Origin: JBOZRQ01 sp050789255
Lineage (GTDB): Bacteria; Bacillota; Sulfobacillia; Symbiobacteriales; Symbiobacteriaceae
Length of the DNA: 64,000 bases
Reading direction: 5' to 3'
Assembly: GCA_050789255.1 (NCBI GenBank)
Contig: JBOZRQ010000049.1
Coordinates: forward strand, 186,001 to 250,000
Shown: positions 40,959 through 49,671 of the stretch, piece after piece
How the letters are laid out: the number at the start of each line of letters is the position of its first letter
Position numbering within the stretch: position 1 is the stretch's first letter
Translations under genes and position numbers: made by a program
Notes under the pieces: model-generated
What the model was told of the DNA's origin: nothing
The model's database searches: none
What the model saw: the letters and a program-made list of their open reading frames with translations, nothing else

Positions 40959-42117
40959 GCTTGGGAGTCCAAGAGTACATATAGTTCGGGTCCTCCCAGG
41001 TAAGGGCGCCCTTGGCCACCCGGAGCGGGCGGAAGGTGTCCAGCATTACAGCCAACTCCTCGGTGCGGTCCTTGCCAATGGAGCCCTCCGCCTTGCCGGG
41101 GTGCGGCCCGTGCGGGATCCCCGAGGGATGCAAGGTGACGGAAGCCTCCTCGATGCCCTTGCGGCTCATGAAGTTTCCGGCCACATAGTAGAGCACCTCG
41201 TCGGAGTCGACGTTGCTGTGGGCGTAGGGCGCCGGAATCGCCAGCGGGTGGTAGTCGTACATGCGGGGCACGAAGGAGCAAAGTACGAAGCCCGGCCCCT
41301 CAAAGGTCTGGTGCACAGGCGGCGGCTGGTGGACGCGCCCGGTGATCGGCTCGAAGTCGTGAATTGAGAGGGCGTAGGGGTGCAGGTGGCCGTCCCAGCC
41401 CACCACATCCAGCGGGTGATGGCCGAAGAAGCAGGCGGTTAGGCGGCCCTGGGCGCGCACCCGGACCTCGAACTCGCCCTTCTCGTCGAAGGTCTCCAAC
41501 TCCTCGGGCACCCGGATATCCCGCTCGCAGTATGGGCTGTGCTCCAGCAGTTGCCCCCACTCGTTGTGGTAGCGCTTGGGCGGCACCACGGAGCCCGCCG
41601 CCTCGACCACCAGCACCCGGTGCTCGGCGCCCGCCTCGGGCACCATGCGCCAGGTGGTCCCGATGGGGATTACCAGGTAGTCCCCGGGCTGGTAGGGGAG
41701 CGAGCCGTAGTTGGTCTGCAGCCGGCCGCGCCCCTCGTGGATGAAGAGCACCTCGTCGCCCTCGCCGTTGCGGTAGAAGTAGTCCATCGCCTCGGTCGGA
41801 CGGCAGATGGACATGACCACGTCGTCGTTGCCCATGAGGAGCTGGCGGCCGGAGACGATGTCCCCGCCCGCCCGGCTCGGCGCCGTCCGGAAGTGGCGGT
41901 GGCGCAGCGGCCCCCGCTCCTCAAACTCCCGCACCACCGGCCCCAGGTCCTCCACCCGCAGCACCGCCGTCGGCGGGTTGATGTGGTACATGATCGACTG
42001 GATCCCGGAGAACCCCCGGGTGCCCATCACCTGCTCCCGGTAGAGGCTGCCGTCGGGCTGCCGGAACTGGGTGTGCCGCTTCGGCGGAATCTGGCCCCTG
42101 CGTACATAGAAAGGCAT
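40948..42117 (-). CDS. hmgA: Homogentisate 1,2-dioxygenase-like protein
   Basis: A 389-residue cupin enzyme of the homogentisate dioxygenase family, which opens the ring of homogentisate to maleylacetoacetate. Core motifs include DEVLFIHEGRGRLQTNYGSL, YQPGDYLVIPIGTTWRM and the iron-site stretch HPSGIPHGPHPGK. It is shorter than the roughly 440-residue proteobacterial enzyme. The gene directly follows the fumarylacetoacetase-like gene and hppD, which supports the pathway call. Confidence 0.87.
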   Translation of the reverse strand: MPFYVRRGQIPPKRHTQFRQPDGSLYREQVMGTRGFSGIQSIMYHINPPTAVLRVEDLGPVVREFEERGPLRHRHFRTAPSRAGGDIVSGRQLLMGNDDVVMSICRPTEAMDYFYRNGEGDEVLFIHEGRGRLQTNYGSLPYQPGDYLVIPIGTTWRMVPEAGAEHRVLVVEAAGSVVPPKRYHNEWGQLLEHSPYCERDIRVPEELETFDEKGEFEVRVRAQGRLTACFFGHHPLDVVGWDGHLHPYALSIHDFEPITGRVHQPPPVHQTFEGPGFVLCSFVPRMYDYHPLAIPAPYAHSNVDSDEVLYYVAGNFMSRKGIEEASVTLHPSGIPHGPHPGKAEGSIGKDRTEELAVMLDTFRPLRVAKGALTWEDPNYMYSWTPKHEG

Positions 42118-42124
42118 GGCTGCT

Positions 42125-42925
42125 TCACCTCACAGTGTTGGTCAGGATGCCCAGCCGCTCAACCTCCAGCTCCACCACATCCCCGGGCTGGAGCCAGGGC
42201 GCCGCCCCGGTCTCCAGCAGGCAGCCGGTCCCCACCGTCCCTGAGCCAATCACTTCGCCGGGATACAGGGTGCAATCCTGGCTGGCCCGCTCGATCATTT
42301 GCCCGAAGGAGAAGTGCAGGTCCGCCAGGTTTCCCCGGCTGACCTCCTTCCCGTTCACCCGGGCGACCATGGTCAGGTCCCAGTGCTGCCCCCGCTTGCG
42401 GTCGGCCAGCTCATCCGGGGTGACCAGCCAGGGGCCCAGGGAGGTGGCAAAGTCCTTGCCCTTGGCGGGGCCCAGCCCCACCTTCATCTCCTCGCGCTGG
42501 ATATCCCGGGCGCTCCAGTCGTTCATGATCATGAAGCCGCCGATATACTGGTCAGCCTCGTCGGCCGGAATGTCCCGGCCTTCATTGCTGATGACGATGG
42601 CGACCTCCAGCTCGAAGTCGAGCCACTGGCAGTGCCTGGGCTTGGGGACCTCGGCGTCGGGGCCGTACACGGCGTTGGGGTTGGTGAAGTAGAAGACCGG
42701 GAACCGGTACCACTCCTCGATCATGGGCAGGCCGCGCCGAGCCCGTGCGTTCTTGACATGCGCCTCGAAGGCGTAGAAGTCGCGGATCGTACGGGGCTGC
42801 ACCGGGGGCAGCAACCGCCCTTGCGAAAGCGCGTAGTTTTCCGTGCCGCAAATGACGCGGTCTCCTACAACATGGCCGGAGAGTGACTCCGACCGACCTT
42901 CGGGCAGAAACCTGACGTGCTTCAT
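42125..42925 (-). CDS. Fumarylacetoacetate hydrolase family protein
   Basis: A 266-residue FAH-fold enzyme. Metal-binding acids sit in DFELEVAIVIS; other family blocks are GGFMIMNDWSARDIQREEM, GPAKGKDFATSLGPWLVT and GEVIGSGTVGTGC. In this operon it would cleave fumarylacetoacetate to fumarate and acetoacetate; the family also includes isomerases and decarboxylases. ATG 42925 is 4 nt after the hppD stop. Confidence 0.87.
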   Translation of the reverse strand: MKHVRFLPEGRSESLSGHVVGDRVICGTENYALSQGRLLPPVQPRTIRDFYAFEAHVKNARARRGLPMIEEWYRFPVFYFTNPNAVYGPDAEVPKPRHCQWLDFELEVAIVISNEGRDIPADEADQYIGGFMIMNDWSARDIQREEMKVGLGPAKGKDFATSLGPWLVTPDELADRKRGQHWDLTMVARVNGKEVSRGNLADLHFSFGQMIERASQDCTLYPGEVIGSGTVGTGCLLETGAAPWLQPGDVVELEVERLGILTNTVR

Positions 42926-42929
42926 GGGA

Positions 42930-44030
42930 CTACAGATTTCCCCGGAGCTCCTGCTCCCGCTCGATCGCCTCGAAGAGCGCCCGGAAATTCCCCTTGCCGA
43001 AGCCGCGGGCGCCCTTGCGCTGGATGATCTCAAAGAAGACCGTCGGGCGGTCCTGCACCGGCTTCGAGAAAATCTGCAGCAGGTAGCCCTCATCGTCGCG
43101 GTCGACCAGGATCTTCAGGCGGCGGAGCTCATCCATGGGCTCGTTGATCTGGCCCACCCGCTCCTCGAGGGAGTCGTAGTAGGAGTCGGGGGTGCTCAGG
43201 AACTGCACACCGTTCTGCTGAAGGGCGTTAACCGTGGCGATGATGTCGCCGGTGATCACGGCGATGTGTTGGGCGCCCGGCCCATGGTAGAAGTCGAGGT
43301 ACTCCTGGATCTGCGACTTCTTCTTGCCCTCGGCGGGCTCGTTGATGGGGAACTTCACCTTGCCCTTGCCGCCGGCCATCACCTTGGACATCAGGGCTGA
43401 GTAGTCGGTGGAGATGTCCTTGTCGTCGAAGGTCTGGAACTGGGTGAAGCCCATGACATCCTCGTAGAATTTCACCCACGTAAGCATATGGTTCAATTCA
43501 ACGTTACCGACAATATGGTCGATGGCGACGATACCGGTCGCCGTGGCTGCCGGTGCATCTTTGACCGACCGGTAGCCAGGCATCCAGACGCCCCGGTAGT
43601 TCTTGCGCTCGATGAAGCTGTGGACGGTGTCGCCGTAGGTGGCGATGGTCGCCTTTTTGATGGTGCCCCAGTCGTTGGTGAACTCGGTCGGCTCCATGAT
43701 TACCTTGGCGCCCCGCTTCACCGTCTCCCGGAAGGCAGACTCGCAGTCAGAGACCCGCAGGGCGATGTCCTTCACGCCGTCGCCGTGCCTGCGGACATGC
43801 TCGGCAATGGGGCTCTCGGGCGACAGGGCGCCGGTCAGCATCAGCCGGATCTCGCCCTGCTCCATCACATAGGAGACCTTGTCGCGCACCCCGGTCTCCA
43901 GGCCGGCGAACGCCTTGATGCTGAAGCCAAAGGCCGTGCGGTAGTAGTGGGCCGCCTGCTTGGCGTTGCCCACGTAGAACTCCACATAGTCAATGGCCTC
44001 AATCGGAAGGAAATCGAAGTTCTCCGCCAT
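42930..44030 (-). CDS. hppD: 4-hydroxyphenylpyruvate dioxygenase
   Basis: HppD turns 4-hydroxyphenylpyruvate into homogentisate with Fe(II) and oxygen. The 366-residue protein has two VOC domains. The iron ligands can be placed: His in IDHIVGNVELNHM, His in GAQHIAVITGD and Glu in PTVFFEIIQRKGARGFGKGN. Length is normal. ATG 44030 follows GAAGGGGGAGC. It precedes the fumarylacetoacetase-like and dioxygenase genes in the same transcript. Confidence 0.96.
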   Translation of the reverse strand: MAENFDFLPIEAIDYVEFYVGNAKQAAHYYRTAFGFSIKAFAGLETGVRDKVSYVMEQGEIRLMLTGALSPESPIAEHVRRHGDGVKDIALRVSDCESAFRETVKRGAKVIMEPTEFTNDWGTIKKATIATYGDTVHSFIERKNYRGVWMPGYRSVKDAPAATATGIVAIDHIVGNVELNHMLTWVKFYEDVMGFTQFQTFDDKDISTDYSALMSKVMAGGKGKVKFPINEPAEGKKKSQIQEYLDFYHGPGAQHIAVITGDIIATVNALQQNGVQFLSTPDSYYDSLEERVGQINEPMDELRRLKILVDRDDEGYLLQIFSKPVQDRPTVFFEIIQRKGARGFGKGNFRALFEAIEREQELRGNL

Positions 44031-44046
44031 CGAAATGCTCCCCCTT

Positions 44047-45129
44047 CTATGCTACCTCCAAGGTTTCGCGAAGCGCCTCAGCGAAGCGCTGGTTCTCCTC
44101 CGGCGTGCCAATCGTGACCCGGATCCAGGTGGGACGCCCATGCACCGGGCGAACGATCACCCCGCGCCTGAGCAGCGCTTCGTACACCGGCCCCGCCGGG
44201 CGCCCCAGATCGACCATGACGAAGTTCGCCTCGCTGGGGATGTACCCCAGGCACAGCCCCTGATAGAGCTGGTAGTGAAACTGCTTCCCGGCCAGGTTGT
44301 TGGCCACGGTGGCCTCAAGGTGCAGTTGATCCTGCAGCGCCGCCAGCGCCCCCGCCTGGGCGAGCGCGTTGACCGAGAAGGGCTCCCGAACGGCGTACAG
44401 CGGGCGCCAGATCTCGGGGCGAGCCATGCCGTACCCCACCCGGATGCCGGCCAGGCCGTACGCCTTGGAGAAGGTCCGGGTCAGGATCAGGTTGGGATAC
44501 TCGTGGAGCAGCGCCATCGAGTCGAACGGCGAGGTGTCGAACTCGTGGTACGCTTGATCCACCAGGACCAGCGTTTCGGGGGCTACCGCCGCCATGAAGT
44601 CCCGGAACCGCTGCTCCGCAAAGACCGCCCCGGTCGGGTTGTTGGGCCGGCACAGGAAGATCAGCCGGGCGCCGGGCGCCCGCTGGGCCATGGCCTCCAG
44701 GTCCATCGTCTCGTCCCGCAGGGGCACCTCCTCCACCAGGGCTCCGAACAACTCGCTAACAGCCCGGTAGTTGGGGAAGGAGCAGCCGGGCACCACGCAC
44801 CGGTCGCCCTGGCGCACATAGGCGGCCGCCAGCAGGCGGAGCAGTTCGTCAGAGCCGTTGCCGACCATCAGCCAGTCCTCGGGCAGGCCAACATGGGCCG
44901 CCAGCGCCTCCCGGACCACCCGTGCCGTCGCTTCGGGGTAGATGTGCAACTCCCGTGCGGCTTGCCGGATCGCCTCCAGCGCCAGGGGCGAGGGGCCGAG
45001 CGGGTTCTCGTTGGAGGCCAGCTTGATCACCTCGGTCAGCCCGTACTCCCGCTGCACCTCGGCAATCGGCTTTCCGGGGACGTAGGGTTTGAGCCGCCCG
45101 ATTTCAGGGCGGGTCAGAAACGCTGACAA
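44047..45129 (-). CDS. HisC-type aminotransferase, probably for aromatic amino acids
   Basis: A 360-residue class II PLP aminotransferase: N-terminal RLKPYVPGKPIAEVQREYGL and KLASNENPLGPSPLAL; lysine in LTRTFSKAYGLAGIRVGYG. Sequence alone says HisC, but as first gene before hppD it most likely converts tyrosine and phenylalanine to their keto acids. TTG 45129 sits 7 nt after GGAGG; an ATG nine codons upstream is less likely. A sigma-A promoter is at 45187-45216. Confidence 0.88.
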   Translation of the reverse strand: MSAFLTRPEIGRLKPYVPGKPIAEVQREYGLTEVIKLASNENPLGPSPLALEAIRQAARELHIYPEATARVVREALAAHVGLPEDWLMVGNGSDELLRLLAAAYVRQGDRCVVPGCSFPNYRAVSELFGALVEEVPLRDETMDLEAMAQRAPGARLIFLCRPNNPTGAVFAEQRFRDFMAAVAPETLVLVDQAYHEFDTSPFDSMALLHEYPNLILTRTFSKAYGLAGIRVGYGMARPEIWRPLYAVREPFSVNALAQAGALAALQDQLHLEATVANNLAGKQFHYQLYQGLCLGYIPSEANFVMVDLGRPAGPVYEALLRRGVIVRPVHGRPTWIRVTIGTPEENQRFAEALRETLEVA

Positions 45130-45186
45130 ACCATCGCCTCCGTTGTGGTATGGCACTAAATATCTAGGTACTTTGTGCTACTTTCA

Positions 45187-45216
45187 AGTATAGGTGCGCC
45201 AGATTCGTCTGAACAA
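45187..45216 (-). promoter_or_regulatory. Promoter of the tyrosine-catabolism operon
   Basis: On the minus strand TTGTTC, an 18-nt spacer and TATACT, 58 nt ahead of the aminotransferase start. The surrounding AT-rich gap carries the divergent nfo promoter. Confidence 0.65.
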
Positions 45217-45268
45217 GCTGACTTTATCAAAATAAAGCCTCGAAGCCTAAAAGGACTAAAGCGTTCGG

Positions 45269-45298
45269 TTGGAAACCAACATCGTGGTAGTCTATACT
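45269..45298 (+). promoter_or_regulatory. Promoter of nfo
   Basis: TTGGAA, an 18-nt spacer and TATACT, 20 nt ahead of the nfo start codon. The same -10 hexamer serves the divergent operon. Confidence 0.65.
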
Positions 45299-45318
45299 TA
45301 AGAATGAGGTGAAAGCAC

Positions 45319-46149
45319 TTGAAACTTGGCTGCCATATCAGCATATCGCCGGGCTTTGCTACGTCGGTGGAGAACGCCCACCGGCTCGGGTGCGAGTCCT
45401 TCCAGTTCTTCACGAAGAACCCCCGTGCGTTCAAGGGAAAGGCGGCCGATCCCGTCCAGGCCGCCAAGGGACGGCAGCTCATGGAGCAGTACGGCATGGT
45501 AGCCGTAGCCCACGCCCCCTACATTACCAACCTGTCCACGCCCGATCCGGAGCTGCAGGCGACCTCGATCGCCTCGCTCAAGCAGGACCTGGAGAACGCT
45601 GAGGCGTACGGCGCCGTGGGTTGCGTCTGCCACATGGGCAAGCACGTGGAGCAGGGCGAGGAGTACGGCATCAAGCGCATGGTCGAAACGCTGGACATGC
45701 TCCTGGAGGAGTACCAGGGCTCCTGCCCTCTCCTGCTGGAGAACACGGCGGGCCAGGGCACAGAGCTTGGCACGCTGCTGGAACAGTGTATGGACGTGCG
45801 TTCCCGGGTGGCACAGCCGCACCGGATCGGCTTCTGCTTCGACACCTGCCACGGCTTCGCCGCGGCCGCCTACCACCCCGACCGGTGGGAGGAGTTCGTC
45901 GAGCATGCGCGTTCGATCGGGTACTGGGAGCACCTGAAGGCGATCCACCTGAACGACAGCAAGCATGACTTTGGCAGCCGCAAGGACCGCCACGCCAACC
46001 TGGGGCAGGGCTTCATCGGCGAGGCGGGCATCGCCCGTATGTTGAAGTCCGGCGCCTTCAAGGGCCTGCCGGTGGTCCTGGAAACGCCGGTGGACAGCGA
46101 AGAGGATTACAAGCCCGAGCTGGAGTTCATGCAAAAACTGCTCGCCTAA
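45319..46149 (+). CDS. nfo: Endonuclease IV (AP endonuclease)
   Basis: A 276-residue TIM-barrel DNA repair enzyme that cuts at abasic sites. Typical segments are KLGCHISISPGFATSVENAH, FQFFTKNPRAFKGKAADP, HAPYITNLSTPDPE and the metal site FCFDTCHGFAAAAY, with HLNDSKHDFGSRKDRHANLG near the end. TTG 45319 follows TGAGGTGAAAGC. azlC begins 12 nt downstream, so the three genes may be an operon. Confidence 0.95.
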   Translation: MKLGCHISISPGFATSVENAHRLGCESFQFFTKNPRAFKGKAADPVQAAKGRQLMEQYGMVAVAHAPYITNLSTPDPELQATSIASLKQDLENAEAYGAVGCVCHMGKHVEQGEEYGIKRMVETLDMLLEEYQGSCPLLLENTAGQGTELGTLLEQCMDVRSRVAQPHRIGFCFDTCHGFAAAAYHPDRWEEFVEHARSIGYWEHLKAIHLNDSKHDFGSRKDRHANLGQGFIGEAGIARMLKSGAFKGLPVVLETPVDSEEDYKPELEFMQKLLA

Positions 46150-46161
46150 GGGGTGCCAGCC

Positions 46162-46869
46162 TTGGCCTCGCAACCGTCGCAGCCTATACCCTCGCCGCGC
46201 TCCTTTCTGGACGGCCTGCGGGCCGCCTCCCCCATCGTGCTGGGCTACCTGCCGATCGGCTTCGCCTTCGGGGTGCTCGCCCGCACCGCCGGGCTCACGG
46301 TCGCCGAAATCGGCCTGATGTCGGTGTTGGTCTATGCGGGCTCGTCGCAGTTTATCGGGGCGTCGATGTTCGCCTCGGGTGCCGCCGCTCCGGCCATCAT
46401 CTCGACCACGTTCCTGGTCAACCTGCGCCACCTGCTCATGAGCACGGCCCTGGTGCCCACCATGCGCCAGAACCCGGCCTGGCAGAACACGCTGCTGGCC
46501 TACGGCATCACGGACGAGTCCTTTGCGGTGAACACCTCGGTGATGCAGGGGCGCCCCTCCACCCCCGCCTGGGTGGCTGGACTGCACATTACTGCGCAGT
46601 CCTCTTGGGTGGTCGCTTCGGTGGTGGGCGCCCTCGCCGGAGAGATGGCCGGCAACACGGAGGCGCTCGGCCTGGACTTTGCCCTTCCCGCGATGTTTAT
46701 CGGGCTCCTGATGCCCCACCTCCGCGGCGACGGGCGCAAACCCCGGCTGCTGGCCGCGGCGGTGGCGGCAGCTCTGGCGGTGGGCATTACCCTGGCCACC
46801 GCCGGCTCCAGCTGGAGCATCATCCTCGCCACCCTGGTGGCCGCCACGGTGGGGGTGATGTCTGAATGA
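46162..46869 (+). CDS. azlC: Branched-chain amino acid exporter subunit AzlC
   Basis: The larger subunit of the AzlCD exporter, about 235 residues with five or so helices. The family signature is VLGYLPIGFAFGVLARTAGL followed by VLVYAGSSQFIGASM and FLVNLRHLLMSTALVPTMR. TTG 46162 fits the AGGGGTG site; GTG 46153 is an alternative. It overlaps azlD by 4 nt. Function in branched-chain amino acid or analogue efflux is from the family. Confidence 0.93.
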   Translation: MASQPSQPIPSPRSFLDGLRAASPIVLGYLPIGFAFGVLARTAGLTVAEIGLMSVLVYAGSSQFIGASMFASGAAAPAIISTTFLVNLRHLLMSTALVPTMRQNPAWQNTLLAYGITDESFAVNTSVMQGRPSTPAWVAGLHITAQSSWVVASVVGALAGEMAGNTEALGLDFALPAMFIGLLMPHLRGDGRKPRLLAAAVAAALAVGITLATAGSSWSIILATLVAATVGVMSE

Positions 46870-47198
46870 TGACCGTACGCCCGGCCGTGCTCGCGCTCTT
46901 TCTCGGGATGGCCCTGGTCACCTACCTGCCGCGCATGCTGCCGCTGGTGGTGCTGAGCCGCTTCCAGCTCCCGCCGCTGCTGCTCCGCTGGCTGGGCTTC
47001 GTACCGGTCTCCGTGCTCGCGGCCCTTCTCGCCAAGGAGATCCTCGTCAGTGGCGGAAACCTGGCCCTGCCCCCGGCCCACCCGCAGCTCCTGGCTGTGA
47101 TTCCGGCCTTCGCTGTCGCCGCCTGGACCCGCAGCCTCATGGGCACCGTGGTCACTGGCATCGTGTCGATGGCCCTTCTGCGGCTCCTTTTGGGTTGA
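46866..47198 (+). CDS. azlD: Branched-chain amino acid exporter subunit AzlD
   Basis: A 110-residue, three- to four-helix partner of AzlC. Visible are FLGMALVTYLPRMLPLVVLS and WLGFVPVSVLAALLAKEILV. ATG 46866 overlaps the azlC stop codon. The two are coupled and form a membrane complex in characterised members of the family. Confidence 0.93.
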   Translation: MMTVRPAVLALFLGMALVTYLPRMLPLVVLSRFQLPPLLLRWLGFVPVSVLAALLAKEILVSGGNLALPPAHPQLLAVIPAFAVAAWTRSLMGTVVTGIVSMALLRLLLG

Positions 47199-47211
47199 GC
47201 GGGGGACCTTA

Positions 47212-47380
47212 TATGGCCGCGGATGCGCGGATTACGCTGATTACGGCAATACACGCTGATGACCTAGCGAATTAGTTATGATGAAAATATATTTATTTTT
47301 TATATATATTTCCCAGCTAACTCCCTTGGTACATCCGCGAATGCCTTAAAATCCGCGTCATCCGCGCATCCGCGGCCATA
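47212..47380. mobile_element. MITE-like 169-bp element with 31-bp terminal inverted repeats
   Basis: Arms 47212-47242 and 47350-47380 match in 29 of 31 positions when one is reverse-complemented and begin with TATGGCCGCGGATGCGCGG. The centre is very AT-rich (47281-47312). No coding sequence is seen. TA at both outer ends fits insertion with a TA duplication, as Tc1/IS630 elements do. The element occupies the azlD-comEA gap, and its right arm abuts the comEA terminator. Confidence 0.7.
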
Positions 47381-47414
47381 AAAATGCCCCGATCCGGAAT
47401 GCCCGGACCGGGGC
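47381..47414 (-). terminator. Intrinsic terminator of comEA
   Basis: Twelve-bp stem with one mismatch (GCCCCGGTCCGG / CCGGATCGGGGC on the minus strand) then ATTTTTAT, 10 nt past the comEA stop. Confidence 0.85.
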
Positions 47415-47424
47415 TTGCCGCGTT

Positions 47425-48093
47425 CTAGAGCTGTGTGTTTGCTTTGAGCAAGTCCAAGGTCTTGTCCCCCACGCCAGAGATGGCATCCACCTGATCCCAC
47501 GTCCGAACTGGTCCATTCTTCTGGATGTGCCCGACTACCGCTTTCGCCGCCATCGGTGTCAAGCCGATGGCTTTCAGCTGTGCCTCCGTGGCCTGGTTCA
47601 GCCGGAGCTTGCCCCCCGAAGTTGCCGCAGGAGCCGTCGGCGTCACCGAAGGCCGAACGGGCTGCGAAGAGGTCACCACCGGAGGAGCCACGCCCGCCTG
47701 CACCTCTGCCTTGGTTAGCACCTGAACCTTTTGCCCATCGGCCACCGGCTCGGCGAGGTTGAGCGCGTCCAGCGCAGCTTCAGCCTTTGCACCGCCCGCG
47801 GCGTCGATGGCGTCGGCGATGCGTGCACCGAACTCCAGCCGTACCAGGCCGGGGCTGTTGACCGCCCCCGCCACATGCACGACAAGCTGCTGCTGCTTCG
47901 GCGTCTCGGCAACGGCGGGCGCCGGGTCCGCAGCCTTCGCCACAGGTGCAGGCACGGCAACGGGCGCCGGCACAGTAGCGGCCAGCGCCCGCTGATCGGC
48001 GAGGTACTGCGAAATCCCCAACCAGAGCAACCCTGCAAGCAGCAAGGAGACCAGGCCCCAGATTCCGTACCGGATGTGATGGCTTATCACCAT
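47425..48093 (-). CDS. comEA: Competence DNA-binding protein ComEA
   Basis: A membrane-anchored DNA receptor for transformation. N-terminal helix IWGLVSLLLAGLLWLGISQY, a Pro/Ala linker, an SLBB-like domain (LVVHVAGAVNSPGLVRLEFG) and a C-terminal HhH pair (LRLNQATEAQLKAIGLTPMA, DQVDAISGVGDKTLDLL). comEC is not adjacent but 32 kb away. GTG or ATG starts near 48093; the ATG in this frame is used. Confidence 0.93.
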   Translation of the reverse strand: MVISHHIRYGIWGLVSLLLAGLLWLGISQYLADQRALAATVPAPVAVPAPVAKAADPAPAVAETPKQQQLVVHVAGAVNSPGLVRLEFGARIADAIDAAGGAKAEAALDALNLAEPVADGQKVQVLTKAEVQAGVAPPVVTSSQPVRPSVTPTAPAATSGGKLRLNQATEAQLKAIGLTPMAAKAVVGHIQKNGPVRTWDQVDAISGVGDKTLDLLKANTQL

Positions 48094-48149
48094 CGCTCCT
48101 TCACCCCCATGGAGAAGGGGGTATTCGACGTTCTTCCAATATTTTCCTC

Positions 48150-48887
48150 CTAGTGCACCTCGCCGGCTACCTGATCGTCGGTGATCAAGGTGGCTTCAAG
48201 CTTGTCCACACCGGAGATGGTATGCATGGCGGTCTTGATGCGGCTTCGGTCCTCTTTGGTCGGGACGAAGCCCTTTACGAAGAGGACACCGGCGTCACAG
48301 TAGACCTGGAACTGGTGGTGGTCGAAGCCCAAGTTGTCCAGGATCTTCTGCGCGGAGCGGGCGACGTCAGCATCGTCCTCCTCGCGGTCCTCGCCAACCT
48401 TGACCCCGCCGAGCCTGACCTCACGGACCCCTGCGATATCCTCGATCAGCTTAACGGCGGACTGAACGTCGTCGTGGGTCCCGGCATGTCCCACCACCGT
48501 GACCACGCCCTTGTGCACGTGCACCCCGACGTTCCCGCGAGTTCGGTGGTGGGCCAGCTTGCGGGTGATCTCGTCAGTCAGGTCTTTATCGCTCAGGGTC
48601 TCCTCGTTGGCGACCGTGATGTCGTTCTCCACGTCTTTGACCCCGGGAATCCGGCGGACGATATCCTCGGCGGCGGACCGGTGGGAGAGCACGTCGACGA
48701 CGCCCTTCAGGCGAATGATGCCGTCGTTGCACTCCACCTGGATCTCAATGCCGGCCGACTCCGTACCTGTAAGCAGAGCGTCCTTGCATTCTGCCGCCAA
48801 AATCTCATCATGATTGAACGGCTTACGGACGCCAGGCGGGTTGAACGGTTTCTGACGGTCCGGGTTCGCTGTCTGGTGCTCAGCCAT
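48150..48887 (-). CDS. Three-BON-domain protein
   Basis: A 245-residue protein without a signal peptide. BON-type units begin about residues 25, 105 and 180: IQVECNDGIIRLKGVVDVLS, VGVHVHKGVVTVVGHAGTHD and FQVYCDAGVLFVKGFVPTKE. Such units often bind membranes or phospholipid; here the setting is unknown. ATG 48887 lies 10 nt after AGGAG; a longer start has no site. Confidence 0.87.
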   Translation of the reverse strand: MAEHQTANPDRQKPFNPPGVRKPFNHDEILAAECKDALLTGTESAGIEIQVECNDGIIRLKGVVDVLSHRSAAEDIVRRIPGVKDVENDITVANEETLSDKDLTDEITRKLAHHRTRGNVGVHVHKGVVTVVGHAGTHDDVQSAVKLIEDIAGVREVRLGGVKVGEDREEDDADVARSAQKILDNLGFDHHQFQVYCDAGVLFVKGFVPTKEDRSRIKTAMHTISGVDKLEATLITDDQVAGEVH

Positions 48888-48941
48888 AGCAAGCAGTCTC
48901 CTCTCGCTGTCCAATCTGCTCGGTGTAGTTTGCCCGCCAGA

Positions 48942-49430
48942 CTAAGCGAGATACAAATGCTCTGCTCGAATACCTGTCGCTTCCAGGTAAAGCATGCCGT
49001 ACGAACAGTGAGGTGCACGCCGCCGGTCAGTAGGTGAGCCCGGGTTGAAGGCCAGCGTGGACCCGTGCCACTGACAGTAAGGCATATGACTGTGCCCGAA
49101 AATCACACAGTGGGCGCCCTGGAAGTGGGAGAGCGCCCGCTCCACGGTGCTCTTTCCCGTGCCCAGATGACCATGAGCCACGCCGATGCGGTAGCCGGAC
49201 AGCTCGAGTTCCAAGGTCTCCCCCAGCCCCATCGCAAGCGGCGGAGGGTCGTTGTTGCCGGCCACCGCCTGTACCGGGGCGATTCGGCGCAGCGTCTCCA
49301 GCACCTCAGCCGACACCAGGTCCCCGGCATGTATGATCAGGTCGACGCCCGCAAGTCCGTCCAGAACAGCCGGCGGAATCGCTTTGGCCCGCCCTGGAAT
49401 GTGTGTGTCGGCTATGACGCCAACTTTCAC
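48942..49430 (-). CDS. YfcE/MJ0936-family metallophosphoesterase
   Basis: A 162-residue calcineurin-like phosphodiesterase. Metal sites are VGVIADTHIPGR, LIIHAGDLVS, AVAGNNDPP, GVAHGHLG and FGHSHMPY, in the family order. It hydrolyses cyclic or other phosphodiesters in characterised relatives. GTG 49430 follows GGGAGGTGGTCCTC; an upstream start is less likely. Confidence 0.92.
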   Translation of the reverse strand: MKVGVIADTHIPGRAKAIPPAVLDGLAGVDLIIHAGDLVSAEVLETLRRIAPVQAVAGNNDPPPLAMGLGETLELELSGYRIGVAHGHLGTGKSTVERALSHFQGAHCVIFGHSHMPYCQWHGSTLAFNPGSPTDRRRAPHCSYGMLYLEATGIRAEHLYLA

Positions 49431-49507
49431 GAGGACCACCTCCCCCTTAGATCCTACCACAAAGAACGGGGCGCCCACCCGATAGGGTAAGCGCCCTGGC
49501 TATTCGC

Positions 49508-49530
49508 CGTTTTCGCTCACAGCGAAAACG
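49508..49530 (-). other. 10-bp hairpin after the peptide gene
   Basis: CGTTTTCGCT pairs with AGCGAAAACG around GTG, 16 nt past the stop at 49546. No T-run follows, so it may stabilise the transcript end rather than stop it. Confidence 0.55.
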
Positions 49531-49545
49531 TGCGGAAAAATAAAG

Positions 49546-49668
49546 CTACTTCACGCCGTAGGACTGTGGCTTGATACCGCCGGACTCGCCAGGACCCGCC
49601 AGGGCCCCCGCCGCAAAGACGGTGGCCAAACTCACGGCGACCAGGAAGATCAGGAAAACACGTTTCAT
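49546..49668 (-). CDS. 40-residue candidate signal prepeptide of TPR cassette 2
   Basis: ATG 49668 lies 3 nt after the TPR stop; its ribosome site AGGAGAGG is inside the last codons of the TPR gene. The product has a clear signal-like start (MKRVFLIFLVAVSLATVFAA), an A-L-A cleavage-like site and a tail ending GGIKPQSYGVK. Such short exported prepeptides act as Phr-type signals in Bacillus. A small ORF in another frame overlaps it and is rejected. Product and function are inferred. Confidence 0.65.
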   Translation of the reverse strand: MKRVFLIFLVAVSLATVFAAGALAGPGESGGIKPQSYGVK

Positions 49669-49671
49669 AGG

